A DNA stretch of 64,000 bases from Phoronis australis (lineage: Eukaryota; Phoronida; Phoronidae): contig NMRA01000045.1 in NCBI GenBank assembly GCA_002633005.1, positions 1 to 64,000 of the forward strand, written 5' to 3'. Under the pieces are notes generated by a model. The model saw only the letters and a program-made list of their open reading frames with translations, ran no database searches and had not been told where the DNA came from. The position numbers and the translations under genes are program-made. Positions 10,160 through 22,592 of this stretch are shown piece by piece. Position 1 is the first letter of the stretch, and each line of letters begins with the position of its first letter.

Positions 10160-11660
10160 GTCGTTGTTGTACGTGAACTTGGAATCCCTGGCGGAAGTGA
10201 CTGTTGCCTGAACTTGGAATTCCAAGGTCACGCAAGTGATCTTGAGATTAAGCAAACTGCCAAACCCCGTACGTGAACTTGGAATCTTGCGTAAACTTGG
10301 AATTAAGCGGCTGCCTGCCACACAATCACAGAACAAGACGCTTGGGCTGAAATCATTACTGAACCGGTAGGCTACGGAGAGAAAAGATTTCTAAAAAATT
10401 GTGATAAAGCTCCCGTGGCCTGGTCCGGCATGAATACTGGTTAGTACCGAGGGACTGGAATAAGAAATCATTTAAGGACTGTATTTTGATTACATGTTCC
10501 CTCAGTAATGCACCGGGCATTCAAGATCATAGCCCTATGGCTACTGTGGCCATTTGAGTCGTATTATTTCTGTGTTGCTGCCTATTCTAATATAAAAATA
10601 AAGCTTGATGTTTGAAATTAGTGCCTAGAGGTAAATTAAACATTCACTAACTGGTTGCAATACATTTTATATGCATTTTCTATTTATTTCGGAAGACTTC
10701 TGGCCGAGTTTTTTCTACCCCGTAAATTCCAAGTTTAAGCAAGTTACGCCCTTGTTTTAACTTGGAATAATTCAATTTTTTCTTTACAAAAGATCACATG
10801 GTGAACCAAACATTCGGTAACTGGTTTTAATTTATTTTCAAAGCATTTTCTATTAATTTTGGAACACTTCTGAGCACATTCTCAGTTTTTTCTACCCAAC
10901 TCCAAGTTTAAGTAAGGGCGTGGCTCGCTTAAACTTGTAATAATTCAATTTCTGCTTTATAAAAACTCACGTGGTGAACTAAACATTCTCTAACTGGTTG
11001 CAATACATTTTAAATGCTTTTTTCTATTGCCTTTAGAACACTTCTGAGCACGATTCGCAGTTTTTTCTACCCAATTCCAAGTTCAAGCAAGCCACACTGG
11101 TTGCTTAAACTTGGAATTATTATAATTCAATTTCTTCTCTAAAAAATTCCCTATGGGAACCAACCTTTCTCTTAATGATTGCAATACAATGTAAATGCAT
11201 TATCTATTACTTTCGAAACACCTATGAATGCATTCGCAGTTGTTTTCTACCCAATTCCGTGTTTAAGCAAAGACGTGGTTCGCTTGAAATAACTCAATTT
11301 CTGCTTCACAAAACTCACGTGGTGCACCAGACTTTCTCTGACTGATTGCAATACATTTTAAATGCTTTTTTCTATTACCCTTGGGAATACTTCTCAGCGC
11401 ATTCGCAGTTTTTTAACCCCGTAAATTCCAAGTTTAAGCAAGATAATAATTCAATTTCTGCTTTACAAAAAATCACATGGTGAACCAAACAACTGGTTGC
11501 AAGACATTTTAAATGCATTTTCTATTAATTTTGGAACACTTCTGAGCGCATTCGCAGTTTTTTCTACTCAATTCCAAGTTTAAGCTAGGGCATGGCTCGC
11601 TTAAACTTGGAAAAATTCAGTTTCTGCCTTACAAAGAATCACGTGGTTAACCAAACATTT
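10160..11660. repeat. ~170-bp tandem array with inverted 'AATTCCAAGTTTAAGC' motifs
   Basis: The core around CATTTTCTATTAATTTTGGA recurs near 10672, 10842, 11019, 11198, 11367 and 11514, steps of about 147-179 bp. Each unit pairs AATTCCAAGTTTAAGCAAG with its inverse CGCTTAAACTTGGAATAATT a few bases later, so every unit can form a short hairpin. The first section (10160-10320) holds the motif without the spacer. It is a satellite-like array immediately upstream of duplicated block A. Confidence 0.85.
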
Positions 11661-14059
11661 TTTCTGACAGGCCAAAAACAAAAATCAAATTGGTATTTTA
11701 TTTTCAAAAGATCAGACCCATAAATTCCTTACCGTGACAGGATTCCATTCCATTACCAACTCAAGTCTCAGTCATTTTCTTGTTGATAACGGAAATAGAA
11801 TATCTTCACGACGAGGAATACTATGAGACCTGTGTACGACAGTAAGAAACGTACTAATTCGACTTTTGTTTTTATCCAGCCAAACAGGGCAAATTGTAGC
11901 TTAAAATTCAAGTTTTAACCTAGTCGCATTTCCTGCGTTGGCACACTTACGAACAGTGTAATTGACAATTACTACGCCAGTAAACAAGAGCGAACGCGGG
12001 CATTTGTAGGTTTTTATGACAAATATCGTAACTTTTGAAGGCAACTTCTGACAAACAAATATTATTTGCAAAACTTATGAAAAAGAACATGATGTTTCAA
12101 ACGTGCCCGGTCGTGCATCACTTGTTGGTTTTGGAAATTTTCCAAGCAAATCTTTAAAGATTATTGAGCTTGACGCTGTAGTTGTGAAGGCCAGTAAAGC
12201 TATGTACGAATATCTCGATGTGTATGATTTTTGTGACTTCCTTCAGAGCAAGATAATAAGCCATAAGAGCACACTTGTGAAAATGATTTCACATCTTGTT
12301 TAGATGGTACAGTAACGCAACAGAAGTGGCGTGTAGAACGGGGGGGNGGCTTGGGGCGGCGACGGGGCGATGGCCCCCGAGGCATCCACATCAGGGACAT
12401 CCAATCACTATGAATAAACGTTTTGAAAATGATTTCATATCTTTTAGATGGTACAGTGACACAACAGCAATAGCGTGTAGAATGGGGGGTGGGTGTGTCG
12501 ACGGAGCGACGGCCCAGGGGTGTGCCATCCAATCAATATGACTAAACTTTTGGAAATTGTTACCGATGTGTATTTTACTTTTCTTAGCACTAGGATACAT
12601 GCGTTTGAGTAGACAGAGGGGCATCAAATAAAAATCACTTCGGGCATCACCAAACCTCTGCACGTTGTTGCGGCAACAGTCTATAAATCTTAATCAAATC
12701 AGCCAGAGTCGACGAGCCAAACTACTTTTGGTGGTCATAATTTGCCGAAATATGTAAATTAATGATGTTATGACCTACAAACTGACCTCATCATATTCGT
12801 TGACCACAAAAAACATAGGTGAAACATAAAAATAATCTACATGTAGTGCCCTCAGAGTAAGTTATGAGCAGAAAGAGAATTTTAGACAATGACGCCCTTT
12901 ATTTGCATAACTTGTGCAATTTTATAATAAAGCCACCTGTAACTTATTTCATTAACTTCATTAAGGCCTTTCCCATTGGGAACTCTTAACTTCGGTTTTG
13001 AATTGAAGTTAACAGGCGAGTTAACGCCCATTGGCAAGTAAAAAAGAGCTGGATTAAACAGCGAAGCGTCGACTTCACTACAGTGGGGACGCATCCAATT
13101 GAATTATCGGCAGGGGTCACTGAGTTGATTGTATTTTACTCTAATATTGATTATTTTGACAATCTCAGCATTCTGTTTCAATTTATCCATGTACTTGCTG
13201 GATTCGTTACATTAAAATTGAACGTAAAGTGTACGCAAAACGAGGTCTCGCCATACGCCATCAGCTGTTAACCTATTGAAGAATGAAGTTTCTTTTTAAT
13301 ATTTCATCATCTACTACATCGTCGTTGTTAACGTTCTAGTTGTCATTTAGGAAAAGGGAGAGGTTCTTACCATTGCTGATGGCAAAGTCAAGAACAGAAG
13401 GGATAATTTCGCTGAACTAGTTTTCTGAGTAACTCCGAAGCTGATGGGAGCACTATCGCTTAACTTCGCGGTTTATCACACTTACCTGGATGCATCGATA
13501 GTAGTGGAGGTACTGTGTAGGAAAGGGCCTACTGTCCACCTCATCATGGATGTAAACATCACCTTTGTTGCCTGATACCACATCTCTAAGCACAAGTAAG
13601 ATTTTAATTAATGGTTGCCTTAGTTTGGGTAATGTATGCAAATTCTCGAAATATCCACCTCCAAAGTACCTCCATTAAATGAACTGGCCAAAGGGTGAAA
13701 GCATAAAAAATCTACCTTGATTACTTGCTGAGAACGGCCTTAATTTGCATATTAGAAACCTGCTTAAGGTTGTTAAGATTACAACCCAGCTAACACACTT
13801 AAGGGAGGCACATATACATGAAACAACCAAAAACCTTGTACTACCAAGAAATTCTAGGAAGTATCCATTTCTAGCTACTGGACTACAAGGTGGCTGTATT
13901 TTGGTGAACAGAGCAGATTGGTCTTAGCCATAAGCTGCGTTTAGGCAGCCAGTAGTCCCAGCACAATTTCGTTCAACAGGTCCGGTTCGGATGAGCGTAA
14001 CTGCCAACCTCCACCTTTTCACCAAGATATCTTGGGTTTCCATTCTGATTATTTTACAG

Positions 14060-14277
14060 TATGGCGTGCCAAGCTACTCTGTAAACACTGAGAAAAACTA
14101 CTGGCAGCGTTAGCCAAATTAACGTTTCCTGTTGTCATGAAGCCTCTGTGTGGTAGTGGTTCTATTGGCTGCAAGGTTCTCTACGACACGGACAGTTGGT
14201 TAAATTTCTTTGATGAACTGGCCACTGATGTGGAATCTGGGACAGATGTGCTAGAACAACTGGCACACACTCAGTCG
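14060..14277 (+). pseudogene. ATP-grasp ligase exon, copy A (frameshifted)
   Basis: This is the counterpart of the 219-bp exons at 37355 and 50798, with the same TTTTACAG acceptor and TCGGTAA donor. It is 218 bp long: one base is missing after codon 10 (AGAAAAACTACTGG against AAAGAACTAACGG in B), which breaks the frame. Downstream of the break the ATP-binding loop FPVVMKPLCGSGSIGC is still readable in the shifted frame. Together with the loss of the next exon this makes copy A a pseudogene. Confidence 0.88.
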
Positions 14278-14293
14278 GTAAAATTTGATTTTG

Positions 14294-15743
14294 ATGCGCC
14301 CACATATTTATATTTGGGTGCATATTGCCGTCATCTCTGTCTGTCCGGTCGTCCAGCGTCCAGCGTCCTTAGATATATCTCCTTAACCCTTACGGGATCT
14401 TAATGAGAATTGGCAGTTGTGTTTCTATGAAGCTGACAACAGATGGCGACGAGTTTCGGACCTCTACGACTACCGGTGGGCCCTCTTGTTGCAATTTTAG
14501 TTTTTGCGTTTACCTTTGTATCTTCAAAGGTCCTCAATGTATTTTCGTAAAAATTGGAATGTATGCGTCTATTGGTGGGATGACACTATCCTCTCGTTTT
14601 CGGATGGATTCGACGTAGTTTGCCCCACCTAGTTACCATTTTTACTGTTTTCGAGTCTGGTTTTTGGCGTCCACCCATCTATCAACCAAACCGCTCTTGG
14701 GATGATTTTGAAAATTAGCATGTAGTTTTGGTCTTTTTGCGCCCATGGCTGTATCTTCTAAACCATTTGCAGGATTATTACTAAATTTAGCAAATGTATT
14801 TATATGATTTTGACAACGGACGATGATGACTTTCGCGCGGATTGAACTACCGGTTCGCCCCATAGTGGCAATTTTACTTTTTTACGTTTACCCATGTACA
14901 TGTATCTTCAAAGGTCCTCATCGTGTTTTCATAAAATTTGGAATATAGGCATCCGTTGTTGAGATTACGCTATCCTCCTGTTTTCGGTTGGATTCGAGGA
15001 AATTTTGCGCCACCTAGTGGCCATTTTTACTGTTTCCGATTCAGTTTTTGGCGTCCGTCGCTCTATCAACTAAACCGTTTTAAGGATGATTGTGAAAATT
15101 GGCATGTTCGTTTTTACTATGAAGAGGATGGGTGACGATGATTTTCCAATGATTTCGACTACTGTGGTGTCTCCTAGTGGCATTTTTGGCGCCTATGGCT
15201 GTATCTCCTAAACCGTTTGCAGGTTTTTTACTAAATTTAGAAAGTGTATTTATATGATTTTGAAAACGAACAATGACGACTTTCACACGAATTTGACCAA
15301 TGTCCCCCTAGTGACAATTTTGGTTTTTTATGTTTACCTTTGTATATTCAAAGGTCCTAATTGGAGTTTCATAAAATTTTGAATATGGGCATGTATCGTT
15401 GAGGTGACCCTATCCTCCCATTTTCGGGTAGATTCGAGGTATTTTGCGCCACCTAGTTGCCAGTTTTACTGTTTTGGTGTCTACTCAGCCAAACCTTTCT
15501 AAGGATGATTTTGAAAAAAATAAGCGCATACATGTATGTTCTCAGTGTGAAAAGGACGGTTACGTTGACACCTTCGATTACTGTGGTGGTTTTCTGTTCT
15601 GTTGCAGCCATAGTGCGTTCCGTTTTCAGAGTGGACGTTTTGCGCCATCCAGTGGCCATTTTATTACACAAATGAACAACTCTTGAAGCACACCGTTTGC
15701 GGTGCATTCGTGGACGCACTTCAACGCTCCGCGTTGCTTTTGT
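14294..15743. mobile_element. Intronic interspersed element with internal tandem units (Helitron-like candidate)
   Basis: Absent at the same place in block B, present in block C (51032-52024). It starts near GCCCACATATTTATAT and ends with two small hairpins, CACCG-TTTG-CGGTG and AACGC-TCC-GCGTT, just before the junction. No terminal inverted repeats or target duplication are visible. Inside, a segment with 'CCTAGTGGCAATTTT' and 'TTCAAAGGTCCT' repeats about three times. The structure resembles non-autonomous Helitron/Helentron elements, but this is inference; another fragment lies at 31095-31465. Confidence 0.5.
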
Positions 15744-16223
15744 TAGTGTATTAGGCTGGAAAAGATGGTGCTACTAGCAAGCTCTTAGTAGTAACAGTAC
15801 AAAGGTAATTCGATGTAAACACGTTTTGTTTCTCACGGTTTTAATAGGCTTACGTTCCTCTCAAACTCCATGCACTCAGGTAACAAATCATAAACGAACT
15901 TCCTGGTGGTTTCAAACATTCTGAAGAATTTTGTTGAGAACGTTTTGCAGAAAAAGCATTTTTTGCAGCTCAGTGACCTCATATTGGAAGTCCAGTGTAA
16001 AAACTCAAAATGGGAAACTCGAAAGTCGCTAGATGGTCTTATTCGATGAAAGAGTCATGCCCATAAAAATGCGAATATTCTGATAATCTCACGAGACACG
16101 GCAAAACGAATGCTCTCATGCTTCTTGCTCTAAACTATCCAAATGTTGACCGAGGTACCTTTCTTCATTGGTACTACTAAGCGAATATCGAGTCGCTCAC
16201 TAAAGATACTTTTTATTTATCAG

Positions 16224-16290
16224 GTGCTTGTGATGGAATACCTAAAAGGTGTCAAATATTCAGTTGACGTGATGATTTTTAGTGGAAAAC
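16224..16290 (+). pseudogene. ATP-grasp ligase second exon, copy A (truncated by deletion)
   Basis: Starts like the intact exon at 38069 (acceptor TTTATCAG, then VLVMEYLKGVKYSVDV). After about 61 bp the sequence jumps to what in block B lies at ~39204 (ACCGATTTTGATCTT). About 1.07 kb, including the residues EINPRPSG expected to bind metal/ATP, is gone. The short matching GGAAA/ACC bases at the junction fit a deletion between small homologies. Confidence 0.88.
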
Positions 16291-16329
16291 CGATTTTGAT
16301 CTTTTATTTCCTGTTTCTTGAACGTGTGC

Positions 16330-16990
16330 ATTCCATACCATTGGTGTATGGTTACTTTTAAAAGTCAAATGTTGACTAGTAGGTCAGAGTCTTGTTCATT
16401 ATTTTGATTGTTAGAAATTGACAGGGTTGATTTTATATTTTTCTGAGGATAATGGACAATCACGTGTGATAGTCTGTGAACTATGAACCAGTCGTAAATT
16501 TCAGAGAACTTTGTACTGATGTTGTCGTCGCGTAGGCTCTTGGATAATTTGAAAGGAGAGATGGTGCAAGAGTCAGCAACATAAACAAGAAAGTCAAGGT
16601 TTGTACAGAAACAAAGATCATTAACACAAAGGAACAAAAGAAGAGGGTCAAGGATAGAACATGAGGCACATCGTTTGTAATACATAGTGATGAATATTTG
16701 TATTCGATGCAGACAGACTCTTTCCCATTTTGTTAATAGTTAGAGCCTGTTTGACTGGGTTTTGTGAATTCCGTTGAAACCGTGTATTAAATAGCATTGC
16801 GTAACCTAGGGTATCGAAAGCTTCACCCATAAAGATTGATGAAGGTGTATACGTAGAGTCGATATAGTAGGTAAAGTATGTGTACCTCAAATTCTTTGTA
16901 GTGGTTTTGTCTAAAGTCATAAAGGAATGGTAAGAGAACCAATGGTTACAGACTTTTCCTTTGTGACTTCTGGAGAAAACGGCAACGCGG
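16330..16990 (-). mobile_element. CR1/Rex-like LINE reverse transcriptase fragment (block A)
   Basis: The minus strand reads a decayed reverse transcriptase: 'SILDPLLLFLCVNDLCF' (consensus GSxLGPLLFLLYxNDL), 'LVYVADSCTI' in place of YADDT, and FSEIYDWF. A preceding frame has a degraded 'AFDTLGYAML' block. The same relic sits downstream of the ATP-grasp exons in B and C, so it entered before the block was duplicated. Confidence 0.75.
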
Positions 16991-17699
16991 AGACAGGTCT
17001 GTAACTATTTAGGTCTTATTTCTTTAAGTCTTTATTTTCATATACACGTACAATGTTTAATGTTTTCAATAAGTTTGGTATATAATGATTGCTTTATTCG
17101 TTTAATCATAGACTATAGTCTATGGTTTAATTTGTAACTGGGTTGGAAACACTAAGGCAGGGATTTATTAAGTTGCTGTAAATAATTGTTTCTCATAATA
17201 ATTATATATCTTCCTTGAAGGCTCATTGTAAAAGCTAGGGTGAACTGATGATATTAGACATATGCAGAAGTGGCAGAGCCAGTGTTGATGTTGTAGTAAA
17301 TCTATCTGATATTTCTTTTGTGTTGTCGAGTTTTCAGGCCCGTAGCCAGCATTGCGCGAGGGGTGGTTCGAGTTTCTCCAATGGTGGACTTTTTGATATT
17401 TTGCAAATGTCGACACTGGAGCTCTCGGTAAACCCCCGACGCAGCTTAATTATGGGGAAGGGAATCTGTATGCTCGACAATGATGACTCTCAGCTCTATG
17501 TTCCTGAGATAAGAAGGAATTCGTAATCCAGAAATGCGGATGCCGTGACAGTTGCTCGCAAAGAACGGGACTTAAATGTAATGTGGTCCCTCAAATAGAA
17601 CGTTCCCGCGATACCCCCTGTCAAACATTCAACTCAGGCGTGTTCAAATGAGTTATTACACCTCGTTACATCGTCGGGCAGAAATATTTAGTCAGAGAA

Positions 17700-17734
17700 T
17701 GACTTGACGTAATTTTTGATCTAATTGTATTTTT
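17700..17734. other. Junction of block A with Kolobok-like copy 2
   Basis: Compared with block C (54981-55040) the left TTAA and terminal repeat of the insertion are missing here, a small deletion at the insertion edge. Confidence 0.6.
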
Positions 17735-19384
17735 GCCATCCTGTTTAATTAGTCTTTTTTACCGTCTTAGTCGGTCTATATCCACATCGCCTCCGATGCA
17801 GTCGACCTCACCTTGCCGATGGGTGTCGCGTTAACCTGTGAGAAAGGTGAGAAACGACGCAGCGACGTCAGTGGTTCGTCTGCAGAGTGAATGCCGCTAT
17901 ATTGCAGTGCATCGTTCCCGCTTGTCCGAACTATGAAGCTGCGAAAAAAACGGGTATATCTTTTTTCGACTTCCATGAGAGCCTGAAATGCTTAGGAAGT
18001 GGTTCGCGGTAGTGAAAACTGAAAGGTACGCTGTTAATAGCAAATATGAGGCCATGAAACATCTCCGTGTCTGTGGCCGTCATTTCGTCGACAGGGATTT
18101 CTCTGACGAATTCCTTCTTACCAAAGAACTATCCTTACGTTCCGTCGCCTGTGCATGTTCACGGCGCCACTAGTGTATTCCGGTTAGAACTGATAGCCCG
18201 TGGAACCTAACGATCTGACCCATGAGTCAGATGAGCTCTTGACTAAGTCGGTATTGGCTCAAATGAGCCCCCCCATTTGGCAAAGTGGGCAAAAAGGTCC
18301 GCCTCTGAGAAACAGAAAGTCCGAGAAAATGAGACAAAAGTCCACGAAACAAGCACAAACGCGCAATTCACTGTAATGCCCCCGTTTTTTTGTTTTTTTA
18401 GTCCGCCCGCCATTTTGTTATCAAAAGGACCACAACGTCAATACAATTTGTAATACCATTGCAATATTCGTAAGCGCAAATGTTGGAAGCCAGCAATGAG
18501 TAAACCACTGCGTTACCGGCTTTACATGCCCGGCAACAAATGTAATTGACCGGGCACCGAGGCCGTGTGAGTGCATGCTAATCCAGAAAGCTGTTGTGAA
18601 ACAATTACTCGATTTATATGCTATGGTCACATGTTAGGAGAATCATAATTTAGAATTACAAATACATTATTCAAATCATTGTTACTGTACAACCTTTGCC
18701 CTGATGGTTTGTGGAAGGGGAACACGACTTCGCGGCCCCCGACAAGTAAGTAGATTTTCAGTTTCGTGACTAAGTCACATAAATAATTACGTGCACATAA
18801 TTTCTTTGGCTCACTATTATAGTCTTTTTGTGACTGGAGGTTTAGTTTCTAACTCAAGCTGGTTAATGTCCGAGCCACTGGCAGGGATAACAAGAGTTTT
18901 TTGTGTTTAGAACTCAAGAAATCACAAGTATAAACAATACAAATCTAGGTTTTTCCTGTCTGTATTTCACGGAAGAATACTTCAAATTTATCTCTGAACA
19001 GACCCTAAACTCCTGTTACGGACATTGTTAAATTGGCCTGCCGGCGAACTTTGTAGGCTACGATATGTCCAAATACCAATAAATCCGGAACAGCGAAATA
19101 AAACAACACGTTTTTATAAAAACTCGGTGTATTGTTAAGGGTTTTTCATCGAAGTATGATGATTTATTGGTATTAAACGATGAATTCAAGCGATTAGCTG
19201 ACACCAGTAACCTGGGTTGTGAACTGCTGAACAGATTGCGTGTGAAACCTATGACGTCATTGGATAGTTTCAACACCTCCGTCTGCCGTCAGGTGTAAGG
19301 TAAAGCAACCGAACGTGCCGTTATCGAGTAGAACTACTCGATCTAAACTGATACAAAATGGGTTGTTTTGGGTGGCATTCTCCT
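17735..19384 (+). mobile_element. Kolobok-like DNA transposon, copy 2, with recognisable THAP domain
   Basis: Reverse-orientation relative of copy 1; the right end GGGTGGCATTCTCCT abuts TTAA (19385-19388). Block C has the uninterrupted sequence around one TTAA, confirming insertion. From 17908 the plus strand reads C-IVPA-C-PNYEAAKKTGISFFDFH; after a frameshift near 17980 it continues to HLRVCGRHFVDRDF (about 18054). The C-x4-C, FFDFH and VCxxHFxxxDF elements in order are a THAP zinc finger (C2CH). A stop follows at 18171-18173 and no catalytic core is visible, so the copy is dead. Confidence 0.8.
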
Positions 19385-19388
19385 TTAA

Positions 19389-21888
19389 GTTGCTTACATC
19401 GCTGAAAATGGGTACAGCGCCCTATTCCGAAGGTTCACTACTTCGAAGGTTCACTATTTCGAAGGTTCAATACTCCAAAAATATCTAAACTTTCGGACTC
19501 AGTTGTAATTGTTATACTTTTACATGCAAAAATAAACGACATTTTTTGGTTATTAGATGCAGCTATACCGGAAACGACGCCCGTGTATAAAATCACTTTC
19601 TTTACGATTTCCTGCGCATGCGAAATTGCCCGCATGTCTTACGAATATGGAAAAATGAGTACGTACTTGCATTTCTAAAAGAATATGAAGTAGGAATATC
19701 GAAGAATTATCAACCAGGATACATTCATCTGATCCATGTCAAGATCGAATCATTTCACAGCGCGACTGAAATGTTTAGGGCGCGGCGCCTCAACCTCACC
19801 CACCGGCACTACTCGCCGCACGGCAGGGTCGAAACTAAATGTAGTTAGTTGCCTACTCTGTCAGTGCTATTGAATAAGTCTGGCTAAGTCTAAGATATGG
19901 CCAAGTTGATGTAACTACTGCCTTTTAGAAATGTAGACGTATCCTGCTATCATCTGGTAATGGTTTAATAAATCGTGTTTGTTTATGAATACTGGTGTTT
20001 TGTAGTCATTGCCACAAGCCGTGACTACTTTTTGTCTGCCCATCAATTTCGGACAGTGAAAATTCTTTTTTTTTTACTGTTCTTCTAAAAACGGCAAAAA
20101 GATTTAAAAAATACGAACTATGCCGATTAAGTAAAATGTGGAAAATTTCGTGCGCGACAAGCAACAGATCCTAGAGTAACACTTAAAGGAGCCCAGTGTG
20201 ACCAACAAGTAATCCGAGTATCAAAACCAGAGTGACAAGCATGTGGACTCGGTGTGACAAGCAAGGGATGTCAGTGTGACAAGCAAGAGATCTTGGTGTG
20301 ACAAGCAAAGGATCTTGGTGTGACACGCAAGGGACCCGAGTGTGACCAACCTGGGGTCCTAGCAAGGGATCCTAGTGTAACAAGCAAGGGATTTCACTGT
20401 GACAAGCAAAGTTCCTCGGTGTGAGAAGCAAGTGATCTCATTGGCACAGTGCTACCACCATGCTTCTAGGAAAGTGAACTACCAGTGATCTTCATTAACT
20501 CATAGCCCCTATAACAATATTCATTATCCATCACTACTTTAAACGAGGCGCTCAGCTATACGTTTGTGTTGCTCTGATTACTTCATTACGTGCACTTAAG
20601 TTAAAACGTTTAGTTAGTTCTTAGCTGCGGGGAAGAAACTTGCAGTCGGAGTAACTCGTTTGGACGCTATATCATAAAATGTAAGTCTGTTTGTATCATG
20701 GGCGGCGCACTTTTTTCAGTGTTATACCGCCCATGATCTATGGACGGTGTACCACAGGGGGCCGGCTGGGAGGGGGGCTATAGCCCCCAACTATTTACAG
20801 TGCTGCACCGCCCATGAATATCTCTTTATTCTCTCGATTAAACTATTTGTGGTAAACTGGTAAAAATACTGAAAACACAGAGTCGTGTTTATCGTGTGGC
20901 AAAAAGGCGTAGATAGTTCAGTAGTTTTTAGGCATTTGTTTAGTGACGCACTTTTTCAAAAAACGAAAGTCCACCGGATTCGGGTTTTTTTGTTTGCTCA
21001 TTTCTAACTAGTTTCGAAGGAAGGAGTAGCGACACTCGCGCTTGTGTACCGTGAAGCAAAACTACGTTAAGTTTATGCGGTGCCATATCCTGGGGGCTCC
21101 ATCCCTGGTGTCACTGCGACAAGGTTGGTGTATAGACGGTGTGAGAGAGACAAAAAGGACCGACTTGCACACAAGGAAGGACGACAATCGGGGCTAAGCG
21201 GCATAAAGTAACTTTTTCTTGCATTTTTTCGGATTGCGAAAACTAAGCAAATCCTTCTATTGAGTAGCTTGGGGTACCTTATTGCAGATGTTTTTTACAT
21301 TTGACCTCAGGCACGTCGTTACTAGAATAATTATATAGAACTTAATGAAATTAGAGTGATTTAAACACCGCTGCAATGGACAACCATCAACTCTAATTTC
21401 CTAAGACAATTCTCCAAAGACTGCATATAAAAACACAAATAATGCAGTCCACCTGTCAGAAAACCGTTGTATTCAGGCCGCCACCAGGTGCAAGTACTAA
21501 AATCTGAGTAAAGGAATATACAATCGCATGCAAATAACCTTTGCGGAGTCGCAAAAGCAACAAGTCCACCGACCAAAACTTAAGTCTTAAATATTTTTAA
21601 CGCAAAGTAGGCTGATAATAGAAGCAAACATCACATATCACAATCACTTATTAAAATTGTCACTGATCACTGTTTCAGGGGTGTGCAAGCTAAAAATTGC
21701 GAAGTCTTTTTAAGGTTTTAAATTAGAATCTTCTAAGCTTGCCTAATGATATTGTAGTGACTCAGTAGGTCAACTCAGATCGCAAGTGACCACGGGCCAT
21801 GATATAAACTGGTATACATGCTTAACTACATGCAAATTCTGTTAAAATATGTAAACCCTGGTTATATTTCAACCTTACTGTGGCAAAT
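19389..21888. repeat. Duplicated block A, right part
   Basis: Matches block C at 55022-56011 and, after the 4.4-kb insertion there, at 60389-61800. It includes a short CCGAAGGTTCACTACTT minisatellite at 19425-19480, the 22-bp array at 20170-20440 and a GGCGG...CCGCC hairpin-rich stretch at 20700-20815. No gene is recognised. The block is cut by the assembly gap. Confidence 0.85.
20170..20440. repeat. ~22-bp minisatellite (GTGTGACAAGCAAGGGATCT)
   Basis: About 11 imperfect units of GTGTGACAAGCAAGGGATCT. The minus-strand open frame over it (Cys-His-Thr and Pro-rich) is repeat translation. The same array lies at 55790-56010 and 60400-60440. Confidence 0.9.
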
Positions 21889-22592
21889 NNNNNNNNNNNN
21901 NNNNNNNNNNNNNNNNNNNNNNNNNNNNNNNNNNNNNNNNNNNNNNNNNNNNNNNNNNNNNNNNNNNNNNNNNNNNNNNNNNNNNNNNNNNNNNNNNNNN
22001 NNNNNNNNNNNNNNNNNNNNNNNNNNNNNNNNNNNNNNNNNNNNNNNNNNNNNNNNNNNNNNNNNNNNNNNNNNNNNNNNNNNNNNNNNNNNNNNNNNNN
22101 NNNNNNNNNNNNNNNNNNNNNNNNNNNNNNNNNNNNNNNNNNNNNNNNNNNNNNNNNNNNNNNNNNNNNNNNNNNNNNNNNNNNNNNNNNNNNNNNNNNN
22201 NNNNNNNNNNNNNNNNNNNNNNNNNNNNNNNNNNNNNNNNNNNNNNNNNNNNNNNNNNNNNNNNNNNNNNNNNNNNNNNNNNNNNNNNNNNNNNNNNNNN
22301 NNNNNNNNNNNNNNNNNNNNNNNNNNNNNNNNNNNNNNNNNNNNNNNNNNNNNNNNNNNNNNNNNNNNNNNNNNNNNNNNNNNNNNNNNNNNNNNNNNNN
22401 NNNNNNNNNNNNNNNNNNNNNNNNNNNNNNNNNNNNNNNNNNNNNNNNNNNNNNNNNNNNNNNNNNNNNNNNNNNNNNNNNNNNNNNNNNNNNNNNNNNN
22501 NNNNNNNNNNNNNNNNNNNNNNNNNNNNNNNNNNNNNNNNNNNNNNNNNNNNNNNNNNNNNNNNNNNNNNNNNNNNNNNNNNNNNNNNNNNN
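21889..22592. other. Assembly gap (704 N)
   Basis: Undetermined bases. The left edge lies within duplicated block A and the paralogous sequence continues at 61800 in block C. Open frames spanning the gap are artefacts. Confidence 1.

Larger units (their letters stand above)
11672..17700. repeat. Duplicated block A, left part
   Basis: Diverged copies of this block lie at 31759-33885 plus 37200-40270 (B) and at 49396-54980 (C). All carry the same ATP-grasp exon pair and the same LINE relic in the same order. Shared anchors include CAATGGGAAxG-type and CTCGAAATATCCACCTCCAA segments. A differs by an intronic insertion (14294-15743) and by a deletion that joins the second exon to downstream sequence. 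Confidence 0.9.

Noticed and set aside
20183-20365. Cys-His-Thr-rich minus-strand frame (also at 55756-56004)
   Set aside because: Translation of the 22-bp minisatellite.
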